Shown here piece by piece: positions 36,471 through 45,182 of a DNA stretch of 64,000 nucleotides. Position numbers and translations under genes: made by a program. A model generated the notes under the pieces. The model was given only the letters and a program-made list of their open reading frames with translations. It was not told where the DNA came from and made no database searches. Numbering within the stretch: position 1 is the stretch's first letter; every line of letters starts with the position of its first letter. Source of the stretch: Gordonia jacobaea (lineage in GTDB: Bacteria > Actinomycetota > Actinomycetes > Mycobacteriales > Mycobacteriaceae); the NCBI RefSeq assembly GCF_001186365.1, contig NZ_LDTZ01000018.1, positions 248,001 through 312,000 of the forward strand, in the 5' to 3' direction.

Positions 36471-37334
36471 CTAGTTGTTGGAGTTGAAGTAGCTCAGCAG
36501 ACGCAGGATCTCGACGTAGAGCCAGACAAGGGTGACCGTCAGGCCCAGCGCGACGCCCCAGCCCGCACGGGCAGGTGCGCCGGCACGGATCAGGCGATCC
36601 GCGGCGTCGAAGTCGAGGAGGAAGCTGAACGCCGCCAACGCGATGCAGACCAACGAGAAGATGATCGCGATCGGACCGCCGTCGCGCAGCACTCCGGCAC
36701 TGCCGGTGAACAGACCGATGATCAGGTTGCCGATCATCAGCACCATCACACCGATGAGTCCGGCGAACAGCATGCGCGTGAAGCGCGGAGTCACTCGGAT
36801 GGCGCCGATCTTGTAGACCAGCAGCATTCCGAAGAACACGCCGAACGTGCCGAGAACCGCCTGGCCGATCAGCGCGCCCGCACTGGTGTCTCCACTGACC
36901 ATCCAGTTCGCGAACACGAACGAGATCGAACCGACGAACAGTCCCTCGAAGGCCGCGTAGGCGAGGACGATCGCAGGATTGTCCTGCTTACGACCGAACG
37001 AGGCGACCAAGACGAGCACGAGGCCCACGATCGCGCCGATACCCATGAGGGGCCCGGCCAACGCGTTGTTGTAGCTGCTGAGGACGTAGCTGAGGATTGC
37101 CGTGACCGTCAGCACGCCGAGCGTGATCGCCGTCTTGGTCACGACGTCGTCGATGGTCAGTTGGCGTCCGGCGGCCTGCGGGGGCGCGTACTGCGGCGGG
37201 ACCTGCTGACCGTACTGGTTGTACATCGCGGCTTGCCCGGCCCCGGCCATGTTCGACCCGAAGCCGGCGTAGCCGCCGGGATTCTGGTTATCGCGGACGA
37301 CGCCGCGCATCACCGGGTTACTGCTGTCTCGCAC
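36471..37334 (-). CDS. Bax inhibitor-1/YccA family membrane protein (Rv1072-like)
   Basis: 287 residues. A ~65-residue Gly/Gln/Pro-rich cytoplasmic N-terminus (NPGGYAGFGSNMAGAGQAAM, QVPPQYAPPQ) precedes seven hydrophobic helices (TAITLGVLTVTAILSYVL to GLTVTLVWLYVEILRLL). The acidic residues in FSFLLDFDAADRLI and the YAAFEGLFVGSIS block match the bacterial Bax-inhibitor family; some members are pH-gated calcium leak channels. The physiological role here is unknown. Same strand as, but 32 bp after, the TetR gene upstream. Confidence 0.9.
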   Translation of the reverse strand: MRDSSNPVMRGVVRDNQNPGGYAGFGSNMAGAGQAAMYNQYGQQVPPQYAPPQAAGRQLTIDDVVTKTAITLGVLTVTAILSYVLSSYNNALAGPLMGIGAIVGLVLVLVASFGRKQDNPAIVLAYAAFEGLFVGSISFVFANWMVSGDTSAGALIGQAVLGTFGVFFGMLLVYKIGAIRVTPRFTRMLFAGLIGVMVLMIGNLIIGLFTGSAGVLRDGGPIAIIFSLVCIALAAFSFLLDFDAADRLIRAGAPARAGWGVALGLTVTLVWLYVEILRLLSYFNSNN

Positions 37335-37366
37335 AGGTGCTCCTTATTATGGACGTGTACGTCTCA

Positions 37367-38110
37367 TCAACGGGGATCGACCCGTTCGAGTTCCGACTTT
37401 ACCTTCTCTTGACCAATTGAGGGATTCGACGGCGTACTCAGTGAGTCGAGGAACACTCGAACCTCGTCGGGTGACTCGTACTCACGGATGGACAGCACCG
37501 CTCGCCCCAGACAGATCGAGCGAAGGGTCTGCGCGGCAACGGCGAAGTCATCGCCCCAGCCCAGGCCAGGCTTTGCGATCATCAGCGACGCCACGCCATG
37601 CGCAGCGGTCCATAGTTCGAGGACGACGTCGCCGACCTCGTCGGGGGCGAAAATGCCCGCTTCTGCGAGTTCGCTGACAGTTCCGGTGAATCGCACGAAC
37701 GCCGACGCCGCGAGCACCTCGTCGACCTTGCTGCGCTCGGCAACGGGCGAGACGTGATGGAAGGCCTCCCGGTAGAGGACCGGCGTGTCGACCGCGAACC
37801 GCACGTAGGCGATGCCCATCTGCAGGGCTCGTTCCAGCGGATCGTCGACTCCCTCCGACGCCGCGGCCAGTTCCTTGTCGAGACTCTCGAAGTATCGGGC
37901 GCAGACGGCTTCGAGGAGTGCGTCCTTGTCGTCGAAGTGCAGATAGATCGACGGCGGGGTGACTCCAACCCGGTCGGCGACCGCCCGGATCGATACCGCC
38001 GATGCGGCTTCGGAGTCGAGCAGAAGTGACGTGGCGGCGTCGATGATCTCGTCGGCCAGCAGTTCACCCGACCCGCGGGGCGAGCGGCTCCTGCGGCTGG
38101 TCCGTGTCAC
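37367..38110 (-). CDS. TetR-family regulator paired with the MMPL exporter
   Basis: 247 residues. After a basic N-terminus (TRTSRRSRSPRGSG), the HTH region (residues ~18-65) reads EIIDAATSLLLDSEAASAVS, then IRAVADRVGVTPPSIYLHFD. The C-terminal part matches TetR_C with FHHVSPVAERSKVDEVL. GTG 38108-38110 is selected because CAGGAGAAC precedes it; this start lies inside the end of the mmpL gene, overlapping it by 47 bp, so the two are co-transcribed. A palindrome in front of mmpL at 40412-40440 is a candidate operator for feedback control. Confidence 0.86.
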   Translation of the reverse strand: MTRTSRRSRSPRGSGELLADEIIDAATSLLLDSEAASAVSIRAVADRVGVTPPSIYLHFDDKDALLEAVCARYFESLDKELAAASEGVDDPLERALQMGIAYVRFAVDTPVLYREAFHHVSPVAERSKVDEVLAASAFVRFTGTVSELAEAGIFAPDEVGDVVLELWTAAHGVASLMIAKPGLGWGDDFAVAAQTLRSICLGRAVLSIREYESPDEVRVFLDSLSTPSNPSIGQEKVKSELERVDPR

Positions 38111-40385
38111 TGTTCTCCTGCGTAGTCGTCTCGTTCTTGTTGGTCTCTCGCGTGCCCGGCGGCTCGTCGTCGATCTCCTCGGACAGTCCGAAGCGGTCAT
38201 GCAGGCGACGTAGCGGTGCGGGTGCCCACCAGTTCACCCGCCCGGCGAGGCGCATGAACGACGGAACGAGCAGCATCCGGATGAGGGTGGCATCCATCAG
38301 CACCGCAAGCGTGAGTCCGACACCGAACATACGCATGAACGACACCTCCGACGCTGCGATTCCCGCGAACACGATGCTCATCAGTAGCGCTGCGGCAGTG
38401 ATGACGCGACCGGTCCTGGCAATGCCGAGCGCGACTGCCCGGTCGTTGGCCGCGCGCGACCTGTCCGACGCGAGCCACGATTCGCGAATCCGGCCGAGCA
38501 GGAACACCTCGTAGTCCATGGACAACCCGAACGCGATGCAGAACATCAGCACCGGCATCGTCGCCGCGAGATACCCGGTTGACGTGGTGCCCAATCCGCC
38601 GAGGTGACCCTCCTGGAAGAACCACACCATCGCGCCGAACGTCGCCGACAGCGACAACACATTCAGCACCAACGCCTTCAGCGGGAGAACAACGCTTCCG
38701 GTGAAGAGGAACAGCAGCACGAACGTCGCGATCGCGATCACCCCGAGCACCCACGGCAAGTGCGCATAAATGGAGTCGACGGTGTCGACGTTGGTCGCCG
38801 CGGAACCGGTGAACTTCACTGTCAGGCCCGCGGGCACCGGCACGTCTCGGAGCTGAGCCAGTTGATGCTCGCCCGCGGGCCGCATCGGTTCAAGGTTGGT
38901 GGCGACCGTGATCACTCCGACGTCGCCGCGTTGGTCCGCGGGATTCGCCGGGGCAACAGCTCTTCCGTCGACGAAGGTTCCGCCTGCCCCCGACACCGAG
39001 TTGACGTCGGCAACCCGCGACAACTCCTGCGAATACGCCGCCCTCGTCTGTGCGGAGACGTCTCCGGTCGCGACAACGGTGACCGACGACGAGAGGTTCT
39101 GGTCGAAGTCGTCGCGGATCTCCTGCTGGATCTGATGCGCGCTGGCGCTGGTGGGCAGCACGCGATCGTCGGGGAAGCCGAACTTGATGGACAGGAACGG
39201 AGCACCGAGAACCAGCAGGAAGACGACGACCGTCGCGCCGACCGGCGCGGCCCGTTTCAGCACCCACGACGCCGCGCGGTACCACCAACCCTCTTCGACC
39301 GGGCGTGGAGTCGGCTCAGGACGGCCCAGCAGCTTGCGCACACCGCGGCGCACGTCGAGGGAGTCGATCCGGTCGCCGAGGAGCATCAGCACCGCGGGCG
39401 TGATCACCAGCGACGTCACGGCGGCGATCACCACGACGCCGACTCCTGCGTACGCGAAGGAACGCAGGAAATACATCGGGAAGATCGCCAGTGCGGCAAG
39501 CGCGAGAGCAACGGTCACCGCCGAGAACGCGACGGTGCGTCCCGCCGTCTGCATCGTGCGCAGGATCGCCGACGCTCTGTCACGGCCGCCGGCGACTTCT
39601 TCGCGATACCGCGTCACCAGCAACAGCGTGTAGTCGATCGCGAGCGCCAAACCCATTGCGGTGGTGAGGTTCAACGCGAAGATCGACACGTCGGTGGCGG
39701 TGCCTATCAGACGCAGTAACGCGAACGTCAGCACGATCGCGATGATGCCGACGCCGATCGGCAGCATCGCCGCGATGACGCCCCCGAATACGACGATGAG
39801 CACGAGGAAGCTGATGGGGATCGCTATCGCCTCGGCGACGGCGAGGTCGCGCGTCGTCTGCTCGTTGACCTGCTGGAAGACCATGCCCTGGCCACCGACG
39901 CGGACCGTGATGCCGTCGCGGGTGCCCTCGAATCGGGAGGCGACCTCCTTGGCATGCGCAGGCGCCTCGGCTTCCCCGCCGTCGAGCGTGGCGATGATCA
40001 GCGCCGAACTACGATCCTTGCTGACCAAGCCGGACGCGAGCATCGGGTCCTGCCACACCGACAGAATCGGTTGCTGCACATAGGGAAGGGCGTCGAGTTC
40101 GGAGACGATCGACTTGCCGACCGCGGCGGCCCGCTGGTCCTTCTCCATGTCGGTGCCGGCGGGCGCGTCGAGTTTGATGACGACCTGCAGGCCCCCGCGC
40201 TTGAACGTGTCGTCGATTTGCTGCGACGCCTGCGCCGACTCGCTGTTCGGATCGGAATACCCGCCTGCCAGCAGGTGCTGGGATGCCGACGCTCCGTAGA
40301 TTCCGCAGAGCACGAGGAACAGGAACGCCAGTGCGAGAACACGTTTGGGCGCAGATATGGCCACACGGGTAAGTCTTGCCAACAT
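38064..40385 (-). CDS. MMPL-family RND exporter
   Basis: 773 residues with the MMPL layout: an N-terminal helix, a large periplasmic loop (~35-185), five helices, a second periplasmic loop (~400-560) and six helices, then a ~55-residue polar C-terminal tail. Characteristic blocks are LTTAMGLALAIDYTLLLVTRYREE and FCIAFGLSMDYEVFLLGRI, which carry the proton-relay Asp-Tyr pairs (IDYTLL and MDYEVF). MMPL proteins export lipids, siderophores or drugs; the compact size suits drug- or lipid-efflux members without the extended C-terminal domain. Its TetR regulator gene overlaps the 3' end. Confidence 0.92.
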   Translation of the reverse strand: MLARLTRVAISAPKRVLALAFLFLVLCGIYGASASQHLLAGGYSDPNSESAQASQQIDDTFKRGGLQVVIKLDAPAGTDMEKDQRAAAVGKSIVSELDALPYVQQPILSVWQDPMLASGLVSKDRSSALIIATLDGGEAEAPAHAKEVASRFEGTRDGITVRVGGQGMVFQQVNEQTTRDLAVAEAIAIPISFLVLIVVFGGVIAAMLPIGVGIIAIVLTFALLRLIGTATDVSIFALNLTTAMGLALAIDYTLLLVTRYREEVAGGRDRASAILRTMQTAGRTVAFSAVTVALALAALAIFPMYFLRSFAYAGVGVVVIAAVTSLVITPAVLMLLGDRIDSLDVRRGVRKLLGRPEPTPRPVEEGWWYRAASWVLKRAAPVGATVVVFLLVLGAPFLSIKFGFPDDRVLPTSASAHQIQQEIRDDFDQNLSSSVTVVATGDVSAQTRAAYSQELSRVADVNSVSGAGGTFVDGRAVAPANPADQRGDVGVITVATNLEPMRPAGEHQLAQLRDVPVPAGLTVKFTGSAATNVDTVDSIYAHLPWVLGVIAIATFVLLFLFTGSVVLPLKALVLNVLSLSATFGAMVWFFQEGHLGGLGTTSTGYLAATMPVLMFCIAFGLSMDYEVFLLGRIRESWLASDRSRAANDRAVALGIARTGRVITAAALLMSIVFAGIAASEVSFMRMFGVGLTLAVLMDATLIRMLLVPSFMRLAGRVNWWAPAPLRRLHDRFGLSEEIDDEPPGTRETNKNETTTQENSDTDQPQEPLAPRVG

Positions 40386-40411
40386 GCGAGTCCCCTAGCG
40401 CGTCGCGGTCA

Positions 40412-40440
40412 CTTACCCGCGTTAAGTTATCGGCAGTAAG
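40412..40440. promoter_or_regulatory. Candidate TetR operator upstream of mmpL
   Basis: CTTACCCGCG...CGGCAGTAAG: a 29-bp imperfect palindrome with CTTAC/GTAAG ends, matching at 10 of 14 paired positions. It lies 27 bp upstream of the mmpL start (40385, minus strand). Confidence 0.55.
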
Positions 40441-40536
40441 TCAGCGAGTCAAGAGTGTGTCGGCTGATTGGGGGAGCCGCTGATCCAGCTCTCATCGGCC
40501 ACGGTGAGAAGGCAGCCTGTTCGGCTACCATGAGGT

Positions 40537-40935
40537 GTGGTTTACCTCTCACTTGCTCTCGCCGCCGTCGCGGTCGGAGCGTGGGTGCTGTCGTACCACC
40601 GATCGTCACAGGCGCGCCGCAGCCCCGACCTGTTCATCGCACTCTCCGAGCTCAACGACTCGAGGTCGGACCATCAACGGCACGCGGCAGAAGTCATCGA
40701 CGAAAAGCATCACCTCGAGGCGCGCGCGGGCTGGCCGTCGGCCGTGATCGGACTGCTGTCAGTGATGGCTGTGGTGTTCATGGTCCAAGACCCGTCGAGC
40801 ACCGTCAACGGAAACAGACTTGTGTGGATGACCAGCGAACTGCTGGTGATCGCACTGATCTCAGCAGTGTGGACGGTGTGGTGCGTTCAGCGCGCGGCGC
40901 GGCTGACGGTGCGCCAGGCCGGCCTCCACCGATAG
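40537..40935 (+). CDS. Small membrane protein of unknown function
   Basis: 132 residues from GTG 40537. Three hydrophobic segments: VYLSLALAAVAVGAWVLSY at the N-terminus, GWPSAVIGLLSVMAVVFMV in the middle and ELLVIALISAVWTVWCV near the end. A polar, histidine-containing helix lies between the first two (RSDHQRHAAEVIDEKHHLEA). No domain was recognised. TACCAT five bases before the start could be a -10 for a leaderless message. Its 3' end is 83 bp before the tRNA. Confidence 0.6.
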   Translation: MVYLSLALAAVAVGAWVLSYHRSSQARRSPDLFIALSELNDSRSDHQRHAAEVIDEKHHLEARAGWPSAVIGLLSVMAVVFMVQDPSSTVNGNRLVWMTSELLVIALISAVWTVWCVQRAARLTVRQAGLHR

Positions 40936-41018
40936 TCGCGACACCTCGATCCACGGCCCCCCTTCCCGCACGGGTTTGGTTCGATCGGGCAGAGGCCGCA
41001 TGGCATGCTTGTCGACGC

Positions 41019-41092
41019 GCCCCTATAGCCCAATTGGCAGAGGCAGCGGACTTAAAATCCGCACAGTGTCGGTTCGAGTCCGACTGGGGGCA
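41019..41092 (+). tRNA. tRNA with anticodon UAA (Leu-type) and short variable loop
   Basis: Folds as a 74-nt cloverleaf: acceptor GCCCCTA/TGGGGGC, D-arm GCC/GGC with the GG pair, anticodon stem GCGGA/TCCGC with loop CTTAAAA (anticodon TAA, 41053-41055), T-arm GTCGG-TTCGAGT-CCGAC and discriminator A. CCA is not encoded. UAA should read leucine UUA codons, but the variable region is only five bases (ACAGT), whereas tRNA-Leu normally has a long variable arm. Annotated as Leu from the anticodon only; the identity is open. Confidence 0.85.
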
Positions 41093-41103
41093 CCCGTCGA
41101 AAG

Positions 41104-41167
41104 TTGCGTGGGATCCTCGGGGGCATTTTTGCACCCCTAGATCCCACGCAACAGATCCCACGCAACT
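41104..41167. terminator. Hairpin and repeated arm following the tRNA
   Basis: GTTGCGTGGGATC (41104-41116) pairs perfectly with GATCCCACGCAAC (41141-41153); inside, GGGGGC and GCACCCC can extend the pairing around a T-rich loop. A second copy of the 3' arm follows directly (41155-41167). The position suggests transcription termination for the tRNA and for the convergent sulfurtransferase. Confidence 0.65.
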
Positions 41168-41172
41168 CGACG

Positions 41173-42003
41173 TCAGCTGGTCGTCAGCGGCCGCGTCGGG
41201 TCGGATGTCCACGCGTTCATCGAGCCGTCGTAGACCGCAGCGTCGTCGCGTCCGACTGCGGTGAGCGCGAAAGCTGCTGCGGTGGCAGCGATTCCACCTC
41301 CGCAGTAGGTGACGGGTCGCACCGAATCGTCGAGGGCGCCCACGGCGTCGAAGATCGCCCGCAGCGCGGGCACGTCTTTCAGCTTGCCCCGCTCGTCGAC
41401 CAGCTCGCCGAAGGGCACATTGACGCTTCCGGGAATGTGGCCTGCCGCGAAGGTGTCGCGGTCGAGGGCGTTGATCAGTAGCACGGTCGAGTCGTCGACG
41501 TCGGTGACCACCTCGTCGGTGGTCTCGATGCGCTCCTCGCGCCGCTGCGCTGTGAATTCAGCTGGCGGATAAGTTGATTCGCCACGGTCGACGGAGAAGC
41601 CCGCGTCAACCCACGCCTGCAGGCCGCCGTCGAGCACGGCCACGTTGTCGAAGCCCTCGAAACCGAACTGCCACCACAGTCTGGTCGCCCAGATCCCGTT
41701 CTCCGAGTCGTAGACCACGACGCGCGAGTCGTCGCCGACACCGGCCGCACCCACGGCCGCCGCGAACTGTTCCGACGACGCGACGGCGAACGGCGCATCC
41801 CCGTCGGGATCGGTGAGCGCGGTGAGTTGATCGACGAACACCGCGCCGGGAATGTGCCCGGCCAGATATGAAGCCTGCCCAGACTCGATCTGCGGTGCTC
41901 CGTCGCCGAACCGGAGATGAACGGTCGCGTCGACGACGCGCAGCTTGGGATCATCGCCCAGATCGCGCAGGTCAGAAGCAGTGATGAGATGTGGCGTGCC
42001 CAT
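41173..42003 (-). CDS. Two-domain rhodanese sulfurtransferase
   Basis: 276 residues, two rhodanese domains. The first (~1-125) lacks the active Cys; the second (~150-276) has the persulfide Cys in VTYCGGGIAATAAAF. Other family blocks are RLWWQFGFEGFDNVAVLDGG, AGHIPGAVFVD and AGHIPGSVNVPF. The active-site loop CGGGIAA is closer to the CG(S/T)G(V/I)TA type of 3-mercaptopyruvate sulfurtransferases than to the CRKG of thiosulfate rhodaneses. It moves sulfane sulfur to thiols or cyanide. It lies downstream of the flavoprotein gene on the same strand with a 38-bp gap, suggesting a shared transcript. Confidence 0.88.
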   Translation of the reverse strand: MGTPHLITASDLRDLGDDPKLRVVDATVHLRFGDGAPQIESGQASYLAGHIPGAVFVDQLTALTDPDGDAPFAVASSEQFAAAVGAAGVGDDSRVVVYDSENGIWATRLWWQFGFEGFDNVAVLDGGLQAWVDAGFSVDRGESTYPPAEFTAQRREERIETTDEVVTDVDDSTVLLINALDRDTFAAGHIPGSVNVPFGELVDERGKLKDVPALRAIFDAVGALDDSVRPVTYCGGGIAATAAAFALTAVGRDDAAVYDGSMNAWTSDPTRPLTTS

Positions 42004-42041
42004 ACCCCGACACTACCGGCGGCCGCGCACATCTCCGCCGA

Positions 42042-43499
42042 TCAACTCTGCTTTCCGCGCAGGTTCTCGAGGAGCCTGAGCCAGATCTCGCTGATCGTGG
42101 GATACGACGGGACCGCGTGCCACAGCCTTTCCACGGGCACCTCGCCGACGACGGCAACGGTGGCCGAATGTACGAGCTCCGCGATGTCGGGTCCGACAAA
42201 CGTGGCTCCCACCAACACATTTCGCGCGCGGTCGATGACGAGGACCGCATGGCCCCTGTAGTTCTCACGGGCGAGGGCCGACCCCGCGACCTCGATATCG
42301 AGTTCGGAGGTGACGACATCGATGCCAGCGTCGCGGGCGCCACGCTCGGTCAGTCCGACCGACCCTACCTGCGGCTCGGTGAACACCACCTGGGGCACAG
42401 CGGCATGGTCGGCGGTGGCCAGATATCGCTCACCGTCGAGCGAACGCCCTTCTGCGCGCGCGGCGATCACGTCACCCGCGACCCTCGCCTGGTACTTACC
42501 CATGTGCGTCAGTGGCGCGCGACCGTTGACGTCGCCGACCGCGTACAGCCAATCGTGCCCGGCGACATTGAGGTGATCGTCGACGTCGAGCTCGGCCTTG
42601 GGGTCGATGCCGAGCGCGTCCAGTCCGACGCCGACGGTGCGCGGGCGTCGACCTGCCGCGACGAGAATCTCGTCGACCTCGAGTCGGTCGGTGACATTGC
42701 CGGCGTGGTCAGCGAGTTCGACGACAGCGGGCCCACCGTGCACTCGCCCGTAACCCGTGTCGTCAACCTCCGGCCGCGCCACCGATCCGAACGTCGTGCC
42801 GAAGCGGATGTCGACTCCCCGCTCACGCAGACCCGATGACACTCGTTCCCCGACAAAGGGTTCCATCGATGGAAGCAGCGAATGGCCGCGCACGACCATC
42901 GTGACCACACTCCCGAGCTCGGCGAGCCAGGTCGCCGCCTCGCAGGCAACAACTCCCCCACCGAGCACCGCGATGCGCGCAGGAATCTCGACGAGATTCG
43001 TCGCATCACGCGACGTCCACGGCGCAGCGTCGACAAGCCCGGGGATCGGTGGAATCGAGGCATCGCTTCCCGTCGCCAAGACCACCGCCTCGGTGGCGTG
43101 CAGGCGTCGACCATCGACCTCGACCTCCCGCTCACCCACCAGCTTGCCGACGCCGCGCACCACGTCGATGCCCGCGCCACGCGCCCAGTCGACCTGCGAC
43201 GAGTCGTCGCGCTTATGGGTGATCGAGTCGCGCCACGCCAGCAGACGGCCGGGTTCGGGCTGATCGTCGACGACCCGAGTCCGCGAACCGGGCAGCCCCG
43301 TCGCGGCCTCGAGCGCTGCGCCGGCCCCCAACAACGCCTTGCTCGGCATGCACGCCCAGTACGAGCATTCGCCGCCGACGAGCTGACCCTCGATGAGCAC
43401 CGCACGTCGAGCGCTTCCACGGATTGCGTAGTCGGCGGCGTTCTCACCCGCAGGCCCAGCGCCGATCACGATGACGTCGTAGGTGTCGGTATCTGCCAT
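42042..43499 (-). CDS. Pyridine-nucleotide-disulfide oxidoreductase family flavoprotein
   Basis: 485 residues. FAD-binding GAGPAGENAA near the N-terminus, redox pair GGECSYWACMPSK (CxxxxC spacing as in lipoamide dehydrogenase), NAD(P)-binding GGGVVACEAATWLAELGS, the second FAD motif LYAVGDVNG and a dimerisation domain ending near HAVPSYPTISEIW (the His that normally relays protons). Not lipoamide dehydrogenase itself, because the neighbouring genes are unrelated. The CSYWAC variety is common in actinobacteria for quinone/disulfide reductases of unsettled substrate. ATG 43497-43499 is chosen: TACCGT lies 7 nt upstream (leaderless pattern) and the in-frame GTG three codons earlier would fall between them. 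Confidence 0.86.
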   Translation of the reverse strand: MADTDTYDVIVIGAGPAGENAADYAIRGSARRAVLIEGQLVGGECSYWACMPSKALLGAGAALEAATGLPGSRTRVVDDQPEPGRLLAWRDSITHKRDDSSQVDWARGAGIDVVRGVGKLVGEREVEVDGRRLHATEAVVLATGSDASIPPIPGLVDAAPWTSRDATNLVEIPARIAVLGGGVVACEAATWLAELGSVVTMVVRGHSLLPSMEPFVGERVSSGLRERGVDIRFGTTFGSVARPEVDDTGYGRVHGGPAVVELADHAGNVTDRLEVDEILVAAGRRPRTVGVGLDALGIDPKAELDVDDHLNVAGHDWLYAVGDVNGRAPLTHMGKYQARVAGDVIAARAEGRSLDGERYLATADHAAVPQVVFTEPQVGSVGLTERGARDAGIDVVTSELDIEVAGSALARENYRGHAVLVIDRARNVLVGATFVGPDIAELVHSATVAVVGEVPVERLWHAVPSYPTISEIWLRLLENLRGKQS

Positions 43500-43588
43500 G
43501 AAATCCACGGTAGCCCCGGGCGGATGTAACAGTCGCTGCCCGCAGAACGACCACTAACACATCGGGGTCCGTACACCGCAGGAGACTC

Positions 43589-45106
43589 ATGCCCATTTCA
43601 CCCGAATCCGCTGCCGGCGATCCTCGCGATCAGTGGATCAGCTACGACGCCTCACTTGCCGACGAGCCGACGCCTCCGGGGCACCAAACCCCTGGTCCAC
43701 GCCGAATCCGACGCAGGCTCGTCGGCCTCGCCACGGTGCTCACGCTGACGGCAGCCCTCCTGGGTCTGAGTGCGGTGATCGGCAAGGACGACCGCGCGTC
43801 GGCGCTCGTCGGACACCCCGAGGTCCTGCGTGACGGCTGCAAGTGGGACTCGTCGGGAAACTACGTCCAGAACTGCAAAGTTTGGTCGAAGTCACAAAAC
43901 AAGTGGATCGTCGTGCAGATCCGAGCGTCGAACGGCAGCAACAAGGGCGTGTACCTGCTCGACGGCATGCGTGCCCGCGACGACCGCTCCGCGTGGACCA
44001 CCGATGTCCAGGCCGCCAAGGTGTACGACGGTAAGAGCGACACGACGTTGGTCATGCCCGCCGGCGGGGCGTCATCGTTCTACACCGACTGGGACGCCGG
44101 AGCAGGCGACAAGAACGTCACCATCAAGCAGGAGACCTTCCTCACCGACGAACTGCCCGCATACCTCGCCACCAACTTCGGCGTGAGCCGGTCGAACAAC
44201 GCGATTGTCGGGCTGTCGATGTCCGCTGGGCCCGCAGTCACGCTCGCCGAGCGGCATCCCGAGCAGTTCAAGGTCGTGCAGGCGATGTCGGGCTACTACC
44301 AAACCGACAATCCGATCGGCGCGCTCGGAGTGCTGGCGACGCAGACACTCGTCTCCAACTACACCAACGGGATCGTCAACATGTGGGGCGCGCCGGGAAG
44401 CGCACGGTGGACCGCGAACGATCCGTCGAAGAACATCGACAAGCTCAAGCAAAACGGTCAGACCCTGATCATCTCGTCCGGGAGCGGCTTTCCGAGTCCC
44501 GCCGACATGGCGAAGCTCTCGCAGTCGGATCTGATCAACGCCATCGCGTTGGAAATCCTGTCGGCCGTGTCGACGGTGCTCATGCAGTTGCAGCTCGCAC
44601 AGGCCGGAGTGTCGGTGATCTCGCTTCCGAACTACGGAGTCCACAACTGGGCCAACTGGGATCGCGGTCTCGGAGCGGGCAAGAACGACGTCTTGACCGC
44701 ACTCAACAAGACACCTGCGGTGACCGCGAAGACTCAGCTCGTCAGTGCTGCCGGATCGCCGGAACCCGACGGCGTGGCTAAGGCAACCGCAGCCGCGCGT
44801 GTCGCGGCGGCGAAGCCGGTACAAACCCCGGCTGTGCTCGCGGCGCTGGCGGCAAGTGAGTCGTCGAGTGCAAGCAGCTCTCCGTCTACCTCGACGCCGG
44901 CCTCGGCATCGGAGTCCGCCGAATCTTCTGCGTCCACAACCGAATCGACGACGGGCACTCCCTCCGAGGAGACCACGACGACCACTACCCCGGCCCCGTC
45001 AGGGTCCACCGAATCGAGCCCGAACACCTCCACGCCGGCACAGTCGACGACTCCCGAGTCGGCAACGACGACAACAACTACGACGGTGACCACACCGTCG
45101 GGGTAA
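43589..45106 (+). CDS. Mycolyltransferase (antigen 85 / esterase D family) with Ser/Thr-rich tail
   Basis: 505 residues. N-terminal cytoplasmic stub, then a hydrophobic anchor/signal (LVGLATVLTLTAALLGLSAV, ~44-63). The alpha/beta hydrolase domain (~75-370) has the antigen 85 pattern: KGVYLLDGMRARDDRSAW, SSFYTDW, ETFLTDELPAYLATNFG, nucleophile elbow GLSMSAG and His in NYGVHNWANW. Such enzymes transfer mycolic acids between trehalose and the cell wall and are limited to mycolate-making bacteria. The last ~84 residues (from ~422) are almost entirely Ser, Thr, Pro, Ala and Glu, a likely disordered wall-spanning or glycosylated tail. It begins a run of exported lipid-active enzymes. Confidence 0.9.
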   Translation: MPISPESAAGDPRDQWISYDASLADEPTPPGHQTPGPRRIRRRLVGLATVLTLTAALLGLSAVIGKDDRASALVGHPEVLRDGCKWDSSGNYVQNCKVWSKSQNKWIVVQIRASNGSNKGVYLLDGMRARDDRSAWTTDVQAAKVYDGKSDTTLVMPAGGASSFYTDWDAGAGDKNVTIKQETFLTDELPAYLATNFGVSRSNNAIVGLSMSAGPAVTLAERHPEQFKVVQAMSGYYQTDNPIGALGVLATQTLVSNYTNGIVNMWGAPGSARWTANDPSKNIDKLKQNGQTLIISSGSGFPSPADMAKLSQSDLINAIALEILSAVSTVLMQLQLAQAGVSVISLPNYGVHNWANWDRGLGAGKNDVLTALNKTPAVTAKTQLVSAAGSPEPDGVAKATAAARVAAAKPVQTPAVLAALAASESSSASSSPSTSTPASASESAESSASTTESTTGTPSEETTTTTTPAPSGSTESSPNTSTPAQSTTPESATTTTTTTVTTPSG

Positions 45107-45182
45107 CGCTGCCGGCCCCTCCGACGACATAACATCTCGAACGTCCCACGCGCGATCTGACATTTCCAGGGGGGAAATCGCT

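Noticed and set aside
41104..41167. Integration (att) site next to the tRNA, because a 13-bp sequence is repeated
   Set aside because: The repeats do not copy the tRNA 3' end and no integrase or phage gene is nearby; a terminator hairpin explains one of the copies.
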